NCBI GenBank assembly: GCA_007571225.1
Contig: RKRU01000210.1
Span: 1 to 6,539, forward strand
DNA from: Nitrosopumilaceae archaeon
GTDB taxonomy: Archaea; Thermoproteota; Nitrososphaeria; Nitrososphaerales; Nitrosopumilaceae
Reading direction: 5' to 3'
Length of the DNA stretch: 6,539 bases
The notes below the pieces were generated by a model. That model ran no database searches, was not told where the DNA came from, and was given only the letters and a program-made list of their open reading frames with translations. Below are positions 1 to 5,168 of this stretch, one piece after another. Position 1 is the first letter of the stretch, and every line of letters starts with the position of its first letter. A program made the position numbers and the translations under genes.

Positions 1-96
1 GATTTTATGAGTATATTCCGTTATATGAAGAAGCACGAGGACCGGTTTGGCATGGACATACGTATGGCCGACCTGATAAAGGTGGCAAGGGCTTAA
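1..96 (+). CDS. C-terminal end of an unidentified protein (partial)
   Basis: Frame 1 is open from the window edge to a TAA at 94-96 and gives 31 residues, ending in ...MADLIKVARA. The peptide is charged and looks helical (KKHEDRFGMDIR then MADLIKVARA). I do not recognise the family. The gene begins outside the window. Its stop overlaps that of the convergent YkgJ-type gene: the four bases TTAA at 93-96 give TAA on both strands. That arrangement, and the purine-rich first codon positions, support this frame as real. Confidence 0.55.
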   Translation, partial: DFMSIFRYMKKHEDRFGMDIRMADLIKVARA

Positions 97-836
97 CGGC
101 CTTTATCTTCTTCTCCCTCTAATCTCCTATAGCCTAGCGTGGCAACGCCAAACGACTGTCGGTTGGTCCTTGTCGACGCAATGTTGTAGTCGCGTATAAT
201 GACAGAATAGTCTGCAAACTCGCGCTCCATATCATCAATTCCATCTGCTAAATAAAATCCCGGACAATCTCCAGTAAACTGGTATGTTGCGTGTATGCGT
301 GCAGCGCCGCCGTCGTTCTGAGTCCACGTGGTGAACGGATACAAATAGCACACCCCGGGCCTAGCAGGGTGCATACTACAGCCCCCATCTACATCTAGAA
401 ATCTGCACGGTATACGCGTCCCATCCTCGTCCTCGCTCTCGTCCTCCCTACGCTTCAGGTTTATGGTGGTCATTACAGCCTCCGTGCCATCAGGACCACC
501 GCTTGCGTACGTGGCAGTTACAGTCTCCTTTCTTATAAAATCCGAGACTTTCGCATACTTGAGGCCCTCTCCTATCGTAATGAGATCGTCGTCTGTAAGC
601 GGCAGCCTTCCCTGCCTCTCACAACAGTTGTGGCAGTCAGGCCAAAAACATTTCCAGAGTACATACTTTTTTGCATCCGGCATATATGGAATATGAAATT
701 TTACTTCATCCCTGACCACAGTCGTATCGTTTACATTGAGAATCCTTCCCAGAATAAAATCCCTAAGAAGAGGGTCTACGCTCCAGTCCTTTTCAAGCAA
801 CCTGAGTGATTCGGCGACCTCGCTCTCCTGTGACAA
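93..836 (-). CDS. YkgJ/UPF0153-type cysteine-cluster protein
   Basis: The 247-residue product has the arrangement typical of the YkgJ (UPF0153) family, predicted to bind zinc or an Fe-S cluster. A first group of cysteines lies at 63, 68, 71 and 72 (CFWPDCHNCC). It is followed by a TDDDL segment, common in this family just after the first cysteines. The second group is C144 (IPCRFLD), C153 (GGCSMHPARPGVC) and C163, with a last cysteine at 191. An acidic stretch of about nine residues (EDESEDEDG) around 131-139 separates the halves. The biochemical role of the family is not established, so no function is assigned. The start is TTG at 836-834: the codon immediately upstream in frame is a TAG stop, and a TATA-like element lies about 27 bases upstream, which suits a leaderless transcript starting at or near this TTG. 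The 3' end overlaps the convergent gene at 1-96. Confidence 0.8.
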   Translation of the reverse strand: MSQESEVAESLRLLEKDWSVDPLLRDFILGRILNVNDTTVVRDEVKFHIPYMPDAKKYVLWKCFWPDCHNCCERQGRLPLTDDDLITIGEGLKYAKVSDFIRKETVTATYASGGPDGTEAVMTTINLKRREDESEDEDGTRIPCRFLDVDGGCSMHPARPGVCYLYPFTTWTQNDGGAARIHATYQFTGDCPGFYLADGIDDMEREFADYSVIIRDYNIASTRTNRQSFGVATLGYRRLEGEEDKGR

Positions 837-858
837 CTATTACACCAACATGTAATAA

Positions 859-867
859 TATTATAAA
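859..867 (-). promoter_or_regulatory. TATA box for the YkgJ-type gene
   Basis: On the minus strand this reads TTTATAATA, centred about 27 bases ahead of the TTG start at 836. That is the spacing expected when transcription begins at the start codon. Position and composition are visible; promoter activity is inferred. Confidence 0.5.
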
Positions 868-945
868 TTTGGTACGCAGGGGACAATATGCAGGTAGCCA
901 GCAGGTCCCAAAGACGCCGTCTACAGTAGTTTGGAGCGCCACAAG

Positions 946-1006
946 CAGTATGTTGCATGTACACGCCAAAAACATGCGCCACCGCAGCCGGCCGCAGCAC
1001 ATACTG
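946..1006. repeat. Nested inverted repeats in the intergenic region before tRNA-Gln
   Basis: CAGTATG (946-952) is perfectly complementary to CATACTG (1000-1006). Inside it GCATGT (955-960) pairs with ACATGC (972-977), and a GC-rich segment around CGGCCG (about 989-994) is self-complementary. The arms could form a branched RNA or DNA structure. No coding frame here looks real. It could be a small RNA or chance; I cannot assign it to a family. Confidence 0.3.
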
Positions 1007-1015
1007 ACGGATAAA

Positions 1016-1024
1016 AATTATATT
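1016..1024 (+). promoter_or_regulatory. TATA box for tRNA-Gln
   Basis: AATTATATT, within a longer AT-rich run (1011-1025), lies about 30 bases upstream of the tRNA 5' end at 1050. This fits an archaeal TBP site for a tRNA transcript with a very short 5' leader. Confidence 0.5.
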
Positions 1025-1071
1025 TCGATTAGTATCTGGCATGATAGGTAGCCCGATAGTCTAGCGGTCAA

Positions 1072-1086
1072 ATAAATTTAGATCAA
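1072..1086 (+). other. D-loop intron of tRNA-Gln (15 nt)
   Basis: Removing ATAAATTTAGATCAA restores a 9-nt D-loop (AGCGGTCAA) and the GTCT/GGAT stem. TCAA occurs at 1068-1071 and again at 1083-1086, so the exact boundaries may shift by up to four bases without changing the product. The insertion is far richer in A and T than the tRNA body. A non-canonical position like this is known from archaea with heteromeric splicing endonucleases. Confidence 0.75.
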
Positions 1087-1102
1087 GGATTCTGCCCTCT
1101 GG

Positions 1103-1117
1103 ATCTCAAGAGTGGAT
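1103..1117 (+). other. Anticodon-loop intron of tRNA-Gln (15 nt, position 37/38)
   Basis: Excising ATCTCAAGAGTGGAT leaves a 7-nt loop closed by CTGCC/GGCAG. The splice structure is not a textbook bulge-helix-bulge. CTCT (1097-1100) can pair with AGAG (1109-1112), which gives a 3-nt bulge GGA cut between GG and A on the 5' side, but a 6-nt bulge TGGATA on the 3' side. A relaxed motif is therefore likely. Confidence 0.75.
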
Positions 1118-1155
1118 AGGCAGAGACGGCAGTTCGAATCTGCCTCGGGCTACTC

Positions 1156-1797
1156 TCATCTAGATGCTTGTGCTATGCGTTCGAGCTCGTTCTTCTTCTT
1201 TACCGACGGGGCGGCGGGGTCGTTTGATGCGGCAAGCATCAGCTGTTCTGCCATGTGCTCTTCGATGGGCTTGGGATTTGAGAATGTGGACTCCTTGATG
1301 GCATCAGAGATGAACTTTAGAGCAAGGTCCACCCTGCGAATCGGGGCAACATCTACTGACACATGATACACCGTACCCCCGTATACGATTCTAGTGGTGT
1401 CTTCGTTCGGTGCAGAGAACTCCACTGCACGGACTAGTACCTCTACGGGGTTCTTTCCACTCTTATAGTAGATGATCTCAAATGCGGTCTTTACGGTGTT
1501 AATCACCCGGGTCTTTTTGCCGGCCATCCTACCAGTGTTCTTTGCATACTTTTTACCAAAATGCATCGTCTTGTTTATGAAGCGTTCCACTATGTTGACA
1601 TCTGCCTTGTTGAACCGCTTGAGGGCCGAACGGCCGTACGTGTACGGTAGTATCTGTTTCTTGATGGATATGGCAGTCTTGAGTCCAGGATCCTGTACTT
1701 CAATTCCAGAGACATTCCAGCGCCGAAACAGGAGCGGGCCTGGATCGGTCTCCTCCGTCTTTGTCTGTACCTCAGTTGCTTCTGCCATTATGATCAT
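1156..1797 (-). CDS. rps7: 30S ribosomal protein uS7
   Basis: Small-subunit head protein uS7, which binds the 3' domain of 16S rRNA and helps nucleate head assembly. The 213-residue product has the archaeal/eukaryotic form with an N-terminal extension. The core runs from about residue 39, with the diagnostic stretch [17 protein letters not shown] (114-130) followed by [17 protein letters not shown] (136-152) and RRVDLAL, and a basic segment around 81-97 ([17 protein letters not shown]). Its ATG overlaps the uS12 stop as ATGA, a sign of translational coupling. A second in-frame ATG at 1788 would give 210 residues (MAEATEV...) and cannot be excluded. It is the last gene of the minus-strand run; the stop lies three bases from tRNA-Gln on the other strand, with no T-rich terminator between them. 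Confidence 0.97.
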   Translation of the reverse strand: MIIMAEATEVQTKTEETDPGPLLFRRWNVSGIEVQDPGLKTAISIKKQILPYTYGRSALKRFNKADVNIVERFINKTMHFGKKYAKNTGRMAGKKTRVINTVKTAFEIIYYKSGKNPVEVLVRAVEFSAPNEDTTRIVYGGTVYHVSVDVAPIRRVDLALKFISDAIKESTFSNPKPIEEHMAEQLMLAASNDPAAPSVKKKNELERIAQASR

Positions 1798-2231
1798 CGT
1801 CTCGGCTTGTCCTTCTTGCCTATAACTAGTTCATGGAGCGAGGTGCCGTTTACCTTAAACACCTTGAACCGTACACCAGGTATGTCTCCCATCGCACCGC
1901 CCTGGGTTGCGCCCATGCCGTGTATGTGTACCTCGTCATGCTCGTCGATAAAGTTCATCGCACCATCACGGGGCAGAAACGCGGTGACAGTCTTGCCGTT
2001 TTTGATCAGCTGCACCCGTATGCACTTTCGGACAGCCGAGTTGGGTTGTTTGGCGGCAATACCCACCTTCTCAAGCACTATTCCGCGGGCCTGCGGCGCG
2101 CCTCCTAGTGGATCGGCCTTTTTATCGATTCCAAGCTCCCTTCGTTTGTAGGTGGAGATCGCCCACCGTTGCTTCTTCTTCTTTGTAGTCAACACCCTTC
2201 CTGCAAACAGTCCAAGCGGAGATTTTCTCAT
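1794..2231 (-). CDS. rps12: 30S ribosomal protein uS12
   Basis: Decoding-centre protein uS12, 145 residues, the usual archaeal length (uS12 of the S23e type). Its signature loop is clear: [10 protein letters not shown] at 61-70, then RVQLIKNGK, then [17 protein letters not shown] (85-101), which lies close to the A-site decoding bases. The C-terminus is basic (GKKDKPRR). The ATG lies four bases after the NusA-like stop, with GGAG at 2245-2242 as a possible ribosome-binding site inside that gene's last codons. The 3' end overlaps the uS7 start by four bases, so the two are surely cotranscribed. Confidence 0.98.
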   Translation of the reverse strand: MRKSPLGLFAGRVLTTKKKKQRWAISTYKRRELGIDKKADPLGGAPQARGIVLEKVGIAAKQPNSAVRKCIRVQLIKNGKTVTAFLPRDGAMNFIDEHDEVHIHGMGATQGGAMGDIPGVRFKVFKVNGTSLHELVIGKKDKPRR

Positions 2232-2235
2232 TCCA

Positions 2236-2700
2236 TCACAGCTCCATCGGATCCCTCTCAGGACCGTTAATCAATACGTTGGTAATGTCAAAGTATCTTT
2301 TTGCAAGCATTCGTGCCTTTTGGGCATTCTTTCCACCGCGGCCAACCACAATACCCTTCTTTCTCGGGTCTACGATAACCACCGCCTGTTTTGTACCGTC
2401 GGGCCGATCATTTATCTTTACATTCATGACAAGTTTTGAGTTCAAGAGGTTGGATAGAAACTTTTCTGGTTCGTCGTCATACTCTACCAGCTCTACGCTT
2501 CTCTTGATTATGTTTTGAAGTGACTTGATATGCATGCCGCCCTTGCCTATTGCAAGGCCCATCTTTCCCGAGTTGACCACAAAGATGACTCGATCCTGAT
2601 TCTCGTCCTCGATACAGTCACGCGCCATCGCGCCAGTCACATTCTGAAAGAGTGACATCATACGCATCTGTTCCGTAGTTAGTTTGATTGATTGCGCCAT
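2236..2700 (-). CDS. nusA: NusA-like transcription factor, two KH domains
   Basis: Archaeal NusA homologue consisting only of the RNA-binding KH pair, without the bacterial N-terminal RNA-polymerase-binding and S1 domains. In bacteria NusA acts in transcription elongation and termination; the archaeal role is less well defined. The 154 residues show KH1 with GKGG at 52-55 ([15 protein letters not shown]) and KH2 with GRGG at 120-123 ([15 protein letters not shown]), both intact. The start is the ATG at 2700 (MAQSIKL...) rather than an in-frame ATG at 2733: the TATA box at 2736-2745 puts the expected transcription start near 2714, downstream of 2733. It sits between eL30 and uS12, the conserved archaeal order, and is translationally coupled to uS12. 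Confidence 0.95.
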   Translation of the reverse strand: MAQSIKLTTEQMRMMSLFQNVTGAMARDCIEDENQDRVIFVVNSGKMGLAIGKGGMHIKSLQNIIKRSVELVEYDDEPEKFLSNLLNSKLVMNVKINDRPDGTKQAVVIVDPRKKGIVVGRGGKNAQKARMLAKRYFDITNVLINGPERDPMEL

Positions 2701-2735
2701 GAAAAGTACCTTTTTAACTCCGCAAAATACCATTC

Positions 2736-2745
2736 TTATTTAAAT
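2736..2745 (-). promoter_or_regulatory. TATA box for the nusA-rps12-rps7 run
   Basis: The minus strand reads ATTTAAATAA, about 41 bases ahead of the NusA-like ATG. This predicts a transcription start near 2714 and a leader of roughly 14 bases. An internal promoter means the three genes need not depend on read-through from eL30. Confidence 0.5.
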
Positions 2746-2770
2746 CTTAATTGACACCTGTCAAACTGGT

Positions 2771-2775
2771 AAAAA
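2771..2775 (-). terminator. Possible T-tract terminator after eL30
   Basis: Eight bases past the eL30 stop the minus strand has a run of five T (GTATTTTTACC). Short T tracts terminate archaeal transcription, and one here, just before a new TATA box, makes sense. It is short and may leak. Confidence 0.35.
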
Positions 2776-2782
2776 TACATCA

Positions 2783-3106
2783 TCATTTTCTGTGAACTCC
2801 AAGTTTTGCATCGCTTATTATTGTGTTTATGTTCGTCTCTGCCAGTGACGTAAACGCCATTACAGATGTGCGAAATTGTAGTCCGCATGTCTTTCCCAAG
2901 GACACCGATGTTCCCTCAAAACGTATTATCGGTATATTGTTGTTTCTGGCGCCAAGATCTATCTTATCGGCCACTCCATCATCTACGGATCTAGACATTA
3001 TGATCAGCTTGGTATCAGCTATGGAGTTGAGCACCCTTCTAGCGCCCAGCAACAGTCTGCCCTCCTTGCGAGCATCCTTTAGTGACTTTTCTAGCACCTT
3101 ATACAT
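2783..3106 (-). CDS. rpl30e: 50S ribosomal protein eL30 (L30e)
   Basis: RNA-binding ribosomal protein of the L7Ae/L30e/S12e superfamily, 107 residues, close to the usual 100 or so. It shows a helical N-terminus (EKSLKDARKEGRLLLGARRVL, 5-26), a KLIIMSRSVD strand (33-42), and the family hallmark FEGTSVSLGKTCGLQF (63-78) that forms the RNA-contacting face. The frame is open upstream to GTG at 3298, but the TATA box at 3131-3137 lies about 28 bases from the ATG at 3106 and the extra 64 residues match nothing in the family, so the ATG at 3106 is chosen. That implies a leaderless or nearly leaderless mRNA. It heads the minus-strand ribosomal run; the RNA polymerase gene usually found upstream in archaea is absent. 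Confidence 0.93.
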   Translation of the reverse strand: MYKVLEKSLKDARKEGRLLLGARRVLNSIADTKLIIMSRSVDDGVADKIDLGARNNNIPIIRFEGTSVSLGKTCGLQFRTSVMAFTSLAETNINTIISDAKLGVHRK

Positions 3107-3130
3107 CACATGTGTGGTATTAGAGAGTGA

Positions 3131-3137
3131 TTTATAG
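3131..3137 (-). promoter_or_regulatory. TATA box for eL30
   Basis: The minus strand reads CTATAAA, centred about 28 bases before the ATG at 3106. This decides the start codon and predicts a leaderless transcript. Confidence 0.6.
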
Positions 3138-3556
3138 GTTGAGTCTGGGATGGAGCACCTTGTCTTGCCCATTCCATACGGGGATGGGATGGTGTTCGTG
3201 CGTGGATGTGGAGCCGCCAATAGAATTCTCACACGGTCTTGAATCTGGAAAAACTGATTACGGCCATACACGCCTAAAATCTTAACGACACACGGCACTG
3301 CGGCTGCGACTGTAGTATGCAGGGACCATCAGACAGGTGTGACTGGGGCAGATGACATTGGGGCCTAAAACGTGCAAAAGACAGACATCATCACCGCCAT
3401 TTATGGCTACGCCTGTCCCGTCTGGCACAGAAAATGGCTGTAAAAGGCCTCTTGGGTAGTACAACACAGGTTTTTTAGTCGCATCCGGGCGCATATGACA
3501 GAATAGTTGCCGGACCTGCAGCAGACAGGCAAAATCACACCACCTGCATGATCATC
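3138..3556. other. Gene-poor interval between eL30 and the PLD-like gene
   Basis: About 420 bases without a recognised gene. On the minus strand one frame is open for 70 codons from an ATG (listed separately, doubtful), and another is open without a stop into eL30. I see no tRNA, no convincing known small RNA and no long repeat. GCCATTTATGGC at 3399-3410 is a small self-complementary sequence. The interval could hold an unannotated RNA or a small protein gene driven by the AT-rich element at its distal end. Confidence 0.4.
3282..3494 (-). CDS. Doubtful small hypothetical protein
   Basis: A 70-codon frame beginning MRPDATKKPVLYYPRGLL and ending in TAA. I recognise no family; it has no membrane segment and only scattered cysteines. 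In its favour, about a third of its codons follow the purine-any-pyrimidine pattern, above chance, and an AT-rich TATA-like element lies about 70 bases upstream on this strand. Against it, there is no Shine-Dalgarno sequence at the ATG and no leaderless spacing. The frame is also open for about 22 codons upstream of the ATG without another convincing start. Confidence 0.2.
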   Translation of the reverse strand: MRPDATKKPVLYYPRGLLQPFSVPDGTGVAINGGDDVCLLHVLGPNVICPSHTCLMVPAYYSRSRSAVCR

Positions 3557-3570
3557 ATTATTTTAAATAG
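3557..3570 (+). promoter_or_regulatory. TATA box of the PLD-like gene, possibly bidirectional
   Basis: ATTATTTTAAATAG is centred about 41 bases upstream of the ATG at 3605, predicting a transcription start near 3590 and a short leader. Because the core TTTTAAA is nearly palindromic, the minus strand also reads as a TATA box (CTATTTAAAATAAT) facing the gene-poor interval. Confidence 0.5.
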
Positions 3571-3604
3571 TGTGATTGTACCCTTCTTATCGTTGTCGTT
3601 TAAA

Positions 3605-4246
3605 ATGATGGATGTCAAGGAGGAGTACCGCTCCGACGAGGACAACCTCATAAACGACTTTTTTTATCCCTGTTTTAGCACATGCGTAGAGTACAACAGG
3701 TGTATAGAATTTCTCTCCGTCGGCATGCTAAAGACTATATTTACCATATATGATAACTTTGGTAGTGGGGCTGCAAAGCTGAAGATAGTTGCAGGACACA
3801 AGTTCAGGCCTACCGATCTAGATCTTCTGAGTATAATACTCTCAAAATCAAGAAACCCGTTTGAGAAGAGAAACGTAAAGAACAGAACCATACAGCTTCT
3901 GAGAGACGCATTTGAGAGGGGGCAGATAGAGCTCAAGATTGCAATAGCAAACGAGGAACTGCTAGAGGAGTCATTCTCAGACAAGCTTGGAATATTCCAC
4001 GACAGGGACGGGCAGGCGGTGGTTTACGTAAGTACGTCACGCGAGTCGTTTGCAACTAGGAAGAAGGGGTTCGAGTCGGTAGATGTCTATACGTCGTGGA
4101 GGGATGAGACACGCGTAAAGAAGAAGATTGAAAACTTTGAAAGACTGTGGGCAAACAAGATGGAGCATATAGATGTGTATGACTTTGAGCATGCACAGCA
4201 GAGCGGATTTCTAAAGTATTGGTCAGACTGGGTCCTGCGCCACTAG
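3605..4246 (+). CDS. Stand-alone phospholipase-D-like domain protein, probably inactive
   Basis: The 213-residue product resembles the PLD-like domain found at the N-terminus of many large DEAD/DEAH (superfamily 2) helicases. Corresponding segments are DFFYPCFSTCVEYNRCIEFL (18-37; family pattern F-Y-x-P...Y-D-R...G-F-x-S), KLKIVAGHKF (58-67), GQIELKIAIA (106-115), SDKLGIFHDRDG (125-136), then FESVDVYTSW (156-165) and ENFERLWANK (176-185). The helicase part is missing: a stop follows about where it would start. The family HxK motif reads S125-D-K127, with Ser for His, and the GSxNET-like motif reads STSRES (143-148), without the Asn. Catalysis therefore looks lost and a binding or regulatory role is more likely. 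The start is ATG 3605, with ATG 3608 equally possible, because the TATA box lies inside a longer frame from 3548. It converges on endA, 22 bases away, and its stop codon lies inside a duplicated sequence. Confidence 0.75.
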   Translation: MMDVKEEYRSDEDNLINDFFYPCFSTCVEYNRCIEFLSVGMLKTIFTIYDNFGSGAAKLKIVAGHKFRPTDLDLLSIILSKSRNPFEKRNVKNRTIQLLRDAFERGQIELKIAIANEELLEESFSDKLGIFHDRDGQAVVYVSTSRESFATRKKGFESVDVYTSWRDETRVKKKIENFERLWANKMEHIDVYDFEHAQQSGFLKYWSDWVLRH

Positions 4247-4359
4247 GGCCTGTACAGCACTCCTGTTCTCATGAAACAGTGTTGTGCCCGACGGTTTCAC
4301 TGATGCTGCCAATAACTAGGGCCGGTGCAGTACGCCTGTTCTCATGAAACTCCATTGTG
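4242..4359. repeat. Imperfect 45-nt direct repeat at the convergent ends of the PLD-like gene and endA
   Basis: Bases 4242-4286 and 4315-4359 match at about 37 of 45 positions with no gaps, including ACTAGGGCC at the start and CCTGTTCTCATGAAAC (16 nt) in the middle. The copies are offset by 73 bp, which is not a multiple of three. The first contains the PLD-like stop codon and the endA stop codon; the second codes for the C-terminal part of endA (around TMEFHENRRTAPAL). It looks like an old tandem duplication that moved the 3' end of endA. Confidence 0.8.
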
Positions 4360-4895
4360 TTTATCTTGTAATAGATAATCTCGCCGTGCCTGTCTATGAC
4401 TGCCATTATGGGATCCTTTCCCATCTGGGTAATCTCCCGTATCTTCCTTTGCAGGCTTCCCACCTTCTCGGGCTGTCCCTCGGCAAGTCCGAAGATCAGA
4501 AACTTGGATCCCTTTTGCATGAACTGCCCGCGCTCATACACCCTAAAATCCACCCCAAATCCAAAACCGTCCTTTGCCACATATCCTCGCGTGCGCAGAT
4601 CACGGTATATGAGAAAACGAGTCAGGGCGTACGGATCATCTTTCTTGCACATCTTCAGAAAGGAGTCAAAGGATACGTTGTTTTTGCCCCGGTTCAGGGT
4701 CATCCTGCCTGTATACAACAGATACAGCGCCTCAAATGGGTCCAAAAACAGCTGTTCGGCCTCCGCCCCCACTACAGGAAGATCCCCTCCCTTGCAGTGG
4801 CCGAATCCCTTGGAGACCAAATCATGGATCATCTCAGGGTCGGTGATACGGACGCCTGAGCGTATCAAATTTCCCGTTATGGGGCACTCATCCAT
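4269..4895 (-). CDS. endA: tRNA-splicing endonuclease family protein, probably the non-catalytic subunit
   Basis: Archaeal tRNA intron endonucleases cut bulge-helix-bulge structures in pre-tRNA using a Tyr-His-Lys triad. This 208-residue protein has the N-terminal EndA domain (LDPFEALYLLYTGRM, 51-65) and the C-terminal nuclease fold: PYALTRFLIYRDLRTRGYVAK (88-108), FGFGVDFRVYERG (111-123), KFLIF (131-135) and DPIMAVIDRHGEIIYY (161-176). Tyr120 and Lys160 sit at catalytic-type positions. The His expected just before S-K-[FY]-L-[VI] is Gly129, so the triad appears incomplete. That suggests the structural partner of a separate catalytic subunit. Residues after about 187 form an extra tail, part of it created by the 73-bp duplication. 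The start is ATG 4895: a TATA box lies 27 bases upstream, and a longer frame to 5189 reads Cys/Ser-rich non-family sequence. The transcript is probably leaderless. Confidence 0.88.
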   Translation of the reverse strand: MDECPITGNLIRSGVRITDPEMIHDLVSKGFGHCKGGDLPVVGAEAEQLFLDPFEALYLLYTGRMTLNRGKNNVSFDSFLKMCKKDDPYALTRFLIYRDLRTRGYVAKDGFGFGVDFRVYERGQFMQKGSKFLIFGLAEGQPEKVGSLQRKIREITQMGKDPIMAVIDRHGEIIYYKINTMEFHENRRTAPALVIGSISETVGHNTVS

Positions 4896-4918
4896 GGCAC
4901 AAAAGGGGGCCGAATTCC

Positions 4919-4926
4919 ATATTAAG
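4919..4926 (-). promoter_or_regulatory. TATA box for endA
   Basis: The minus strand reads CTTAATAT, centred about 27 bases before the ATG at 4895. This fixes the start codon and suggests a leaderless transcript. Confidence 0.5.
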
Positions 4927-4953
4927 TATGATAATTCATGCTGCAGGGCCGTC

Positions 4954-4997
4954 GTACTGCAACTGCCAGGTCGAGCAGCCGTACTGCAACTGCCAGG
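4954..4997. repeat. Tandem repeat, two 17-nt identical units with a 27-bp period
   Basis: GTACTGCAACTGCCAGG occurs at 4954-4970 and again at 4981-4997, separated by TCGAGCAGCC. The first 12 bases (GTACTGCAACTG) also occur at 6332-6343 in the same orientation. The repeat lies upstream of the endA TATA box, in a 240-bp interval between endA and the next plus-strand gene that otherwise shows nothing I can name. Confidence 0.8.
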
Positions 4998-5168
4998 CCA
5001 GGTCACACCAGAAGACCATAGCGATGCCTTGTGATACCATTTAGGGCACAAGGACATACCGGCGTCCATCCACATGCAGGCGGCAGGCCGGGGAGCAGAC
5101 TTTTTACCTTCACGCCGTCTACATAATGAGTGTTGAACGTAGTGATTCTCAGAAAGCTGGAAGAGAAG

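Larger units (their letters stand above)
1050..1152 (+). tRNA. tRNA-Gln (anticodon CTG) with two introns
   Basis: The 103-nt gene folds to a standard 73-nt tRNA once two 15-nt insertions are removed. The acceptor stem is AGCCCGA (1050-1056) with TCGGGCT (1145-1151) and discriminator A1152; CCA is not encoded. The D-stem is GTCT (1059-1062) with GGAT (1087-1090). The anticodon stem is CTGCC (1092-1096) with GGCAG (1119-1123). The T-arm is GGCAG-TTCGAAT-CTGCC (1128-1144). Placing an intron at the usual 37/38 site leaves the loop CTCTGGA, anticodon CTG at 1099-1101, hence glutamine. The A1-U72 pair also fits archaeal tRNA-Gln as I recall it. The second insertion sits in the D-loop, just before the 3' half of the D-stem. 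The 3' end is only three bases from the uS7 stop codon on the other strand. The cloverleaf is directly visible; that both insertions are spliced is inferred. Confidence 0.9.

Noticed and set aside
1050..1152. Reading the intron-bearing tRNA as tRNA-Glu, like its neighbour with the same anticodon stem
   Set aside because: No single excision that leaves a 7-nt loop yields anticodon CTC; the 37/38 site yields CTG, and the A-U first pair suits Gln.
3107..3298. N-terminal extension of eL30 to a GTG at 3298 (171 residues)
   Set aside because: The family is about 100 residues, the extension matches nothing, and a TATA box lies inside it 28 bases before the ATG at 3106.
3425..3445. ACAGAAAATGGCTGTA, resembling the conserved 3' motif of RNase P RNA
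   Set aside because: I could not find the matching 5' conserved region (GAGGAAAGTC type) or a closing P1 helix within 400 bases upstream. An Infernal search with the archaeal RNase P model would settle it.
3548..3604. Upstream start of the PLD-like protein adding a hydrophobic leader (MIIIILNSVIVPFLSLSF)
   Set aside because: It looks like a signal peptide, but the promoter TATA box lies inside this stretch, so it is probably not transcribed.
4344..5034. Long plus-strand ORFs opposite endA (171 and 212 codons)
   Set aside because: They are antisense shadows of a clear endA coding frame and show no family resemblance.
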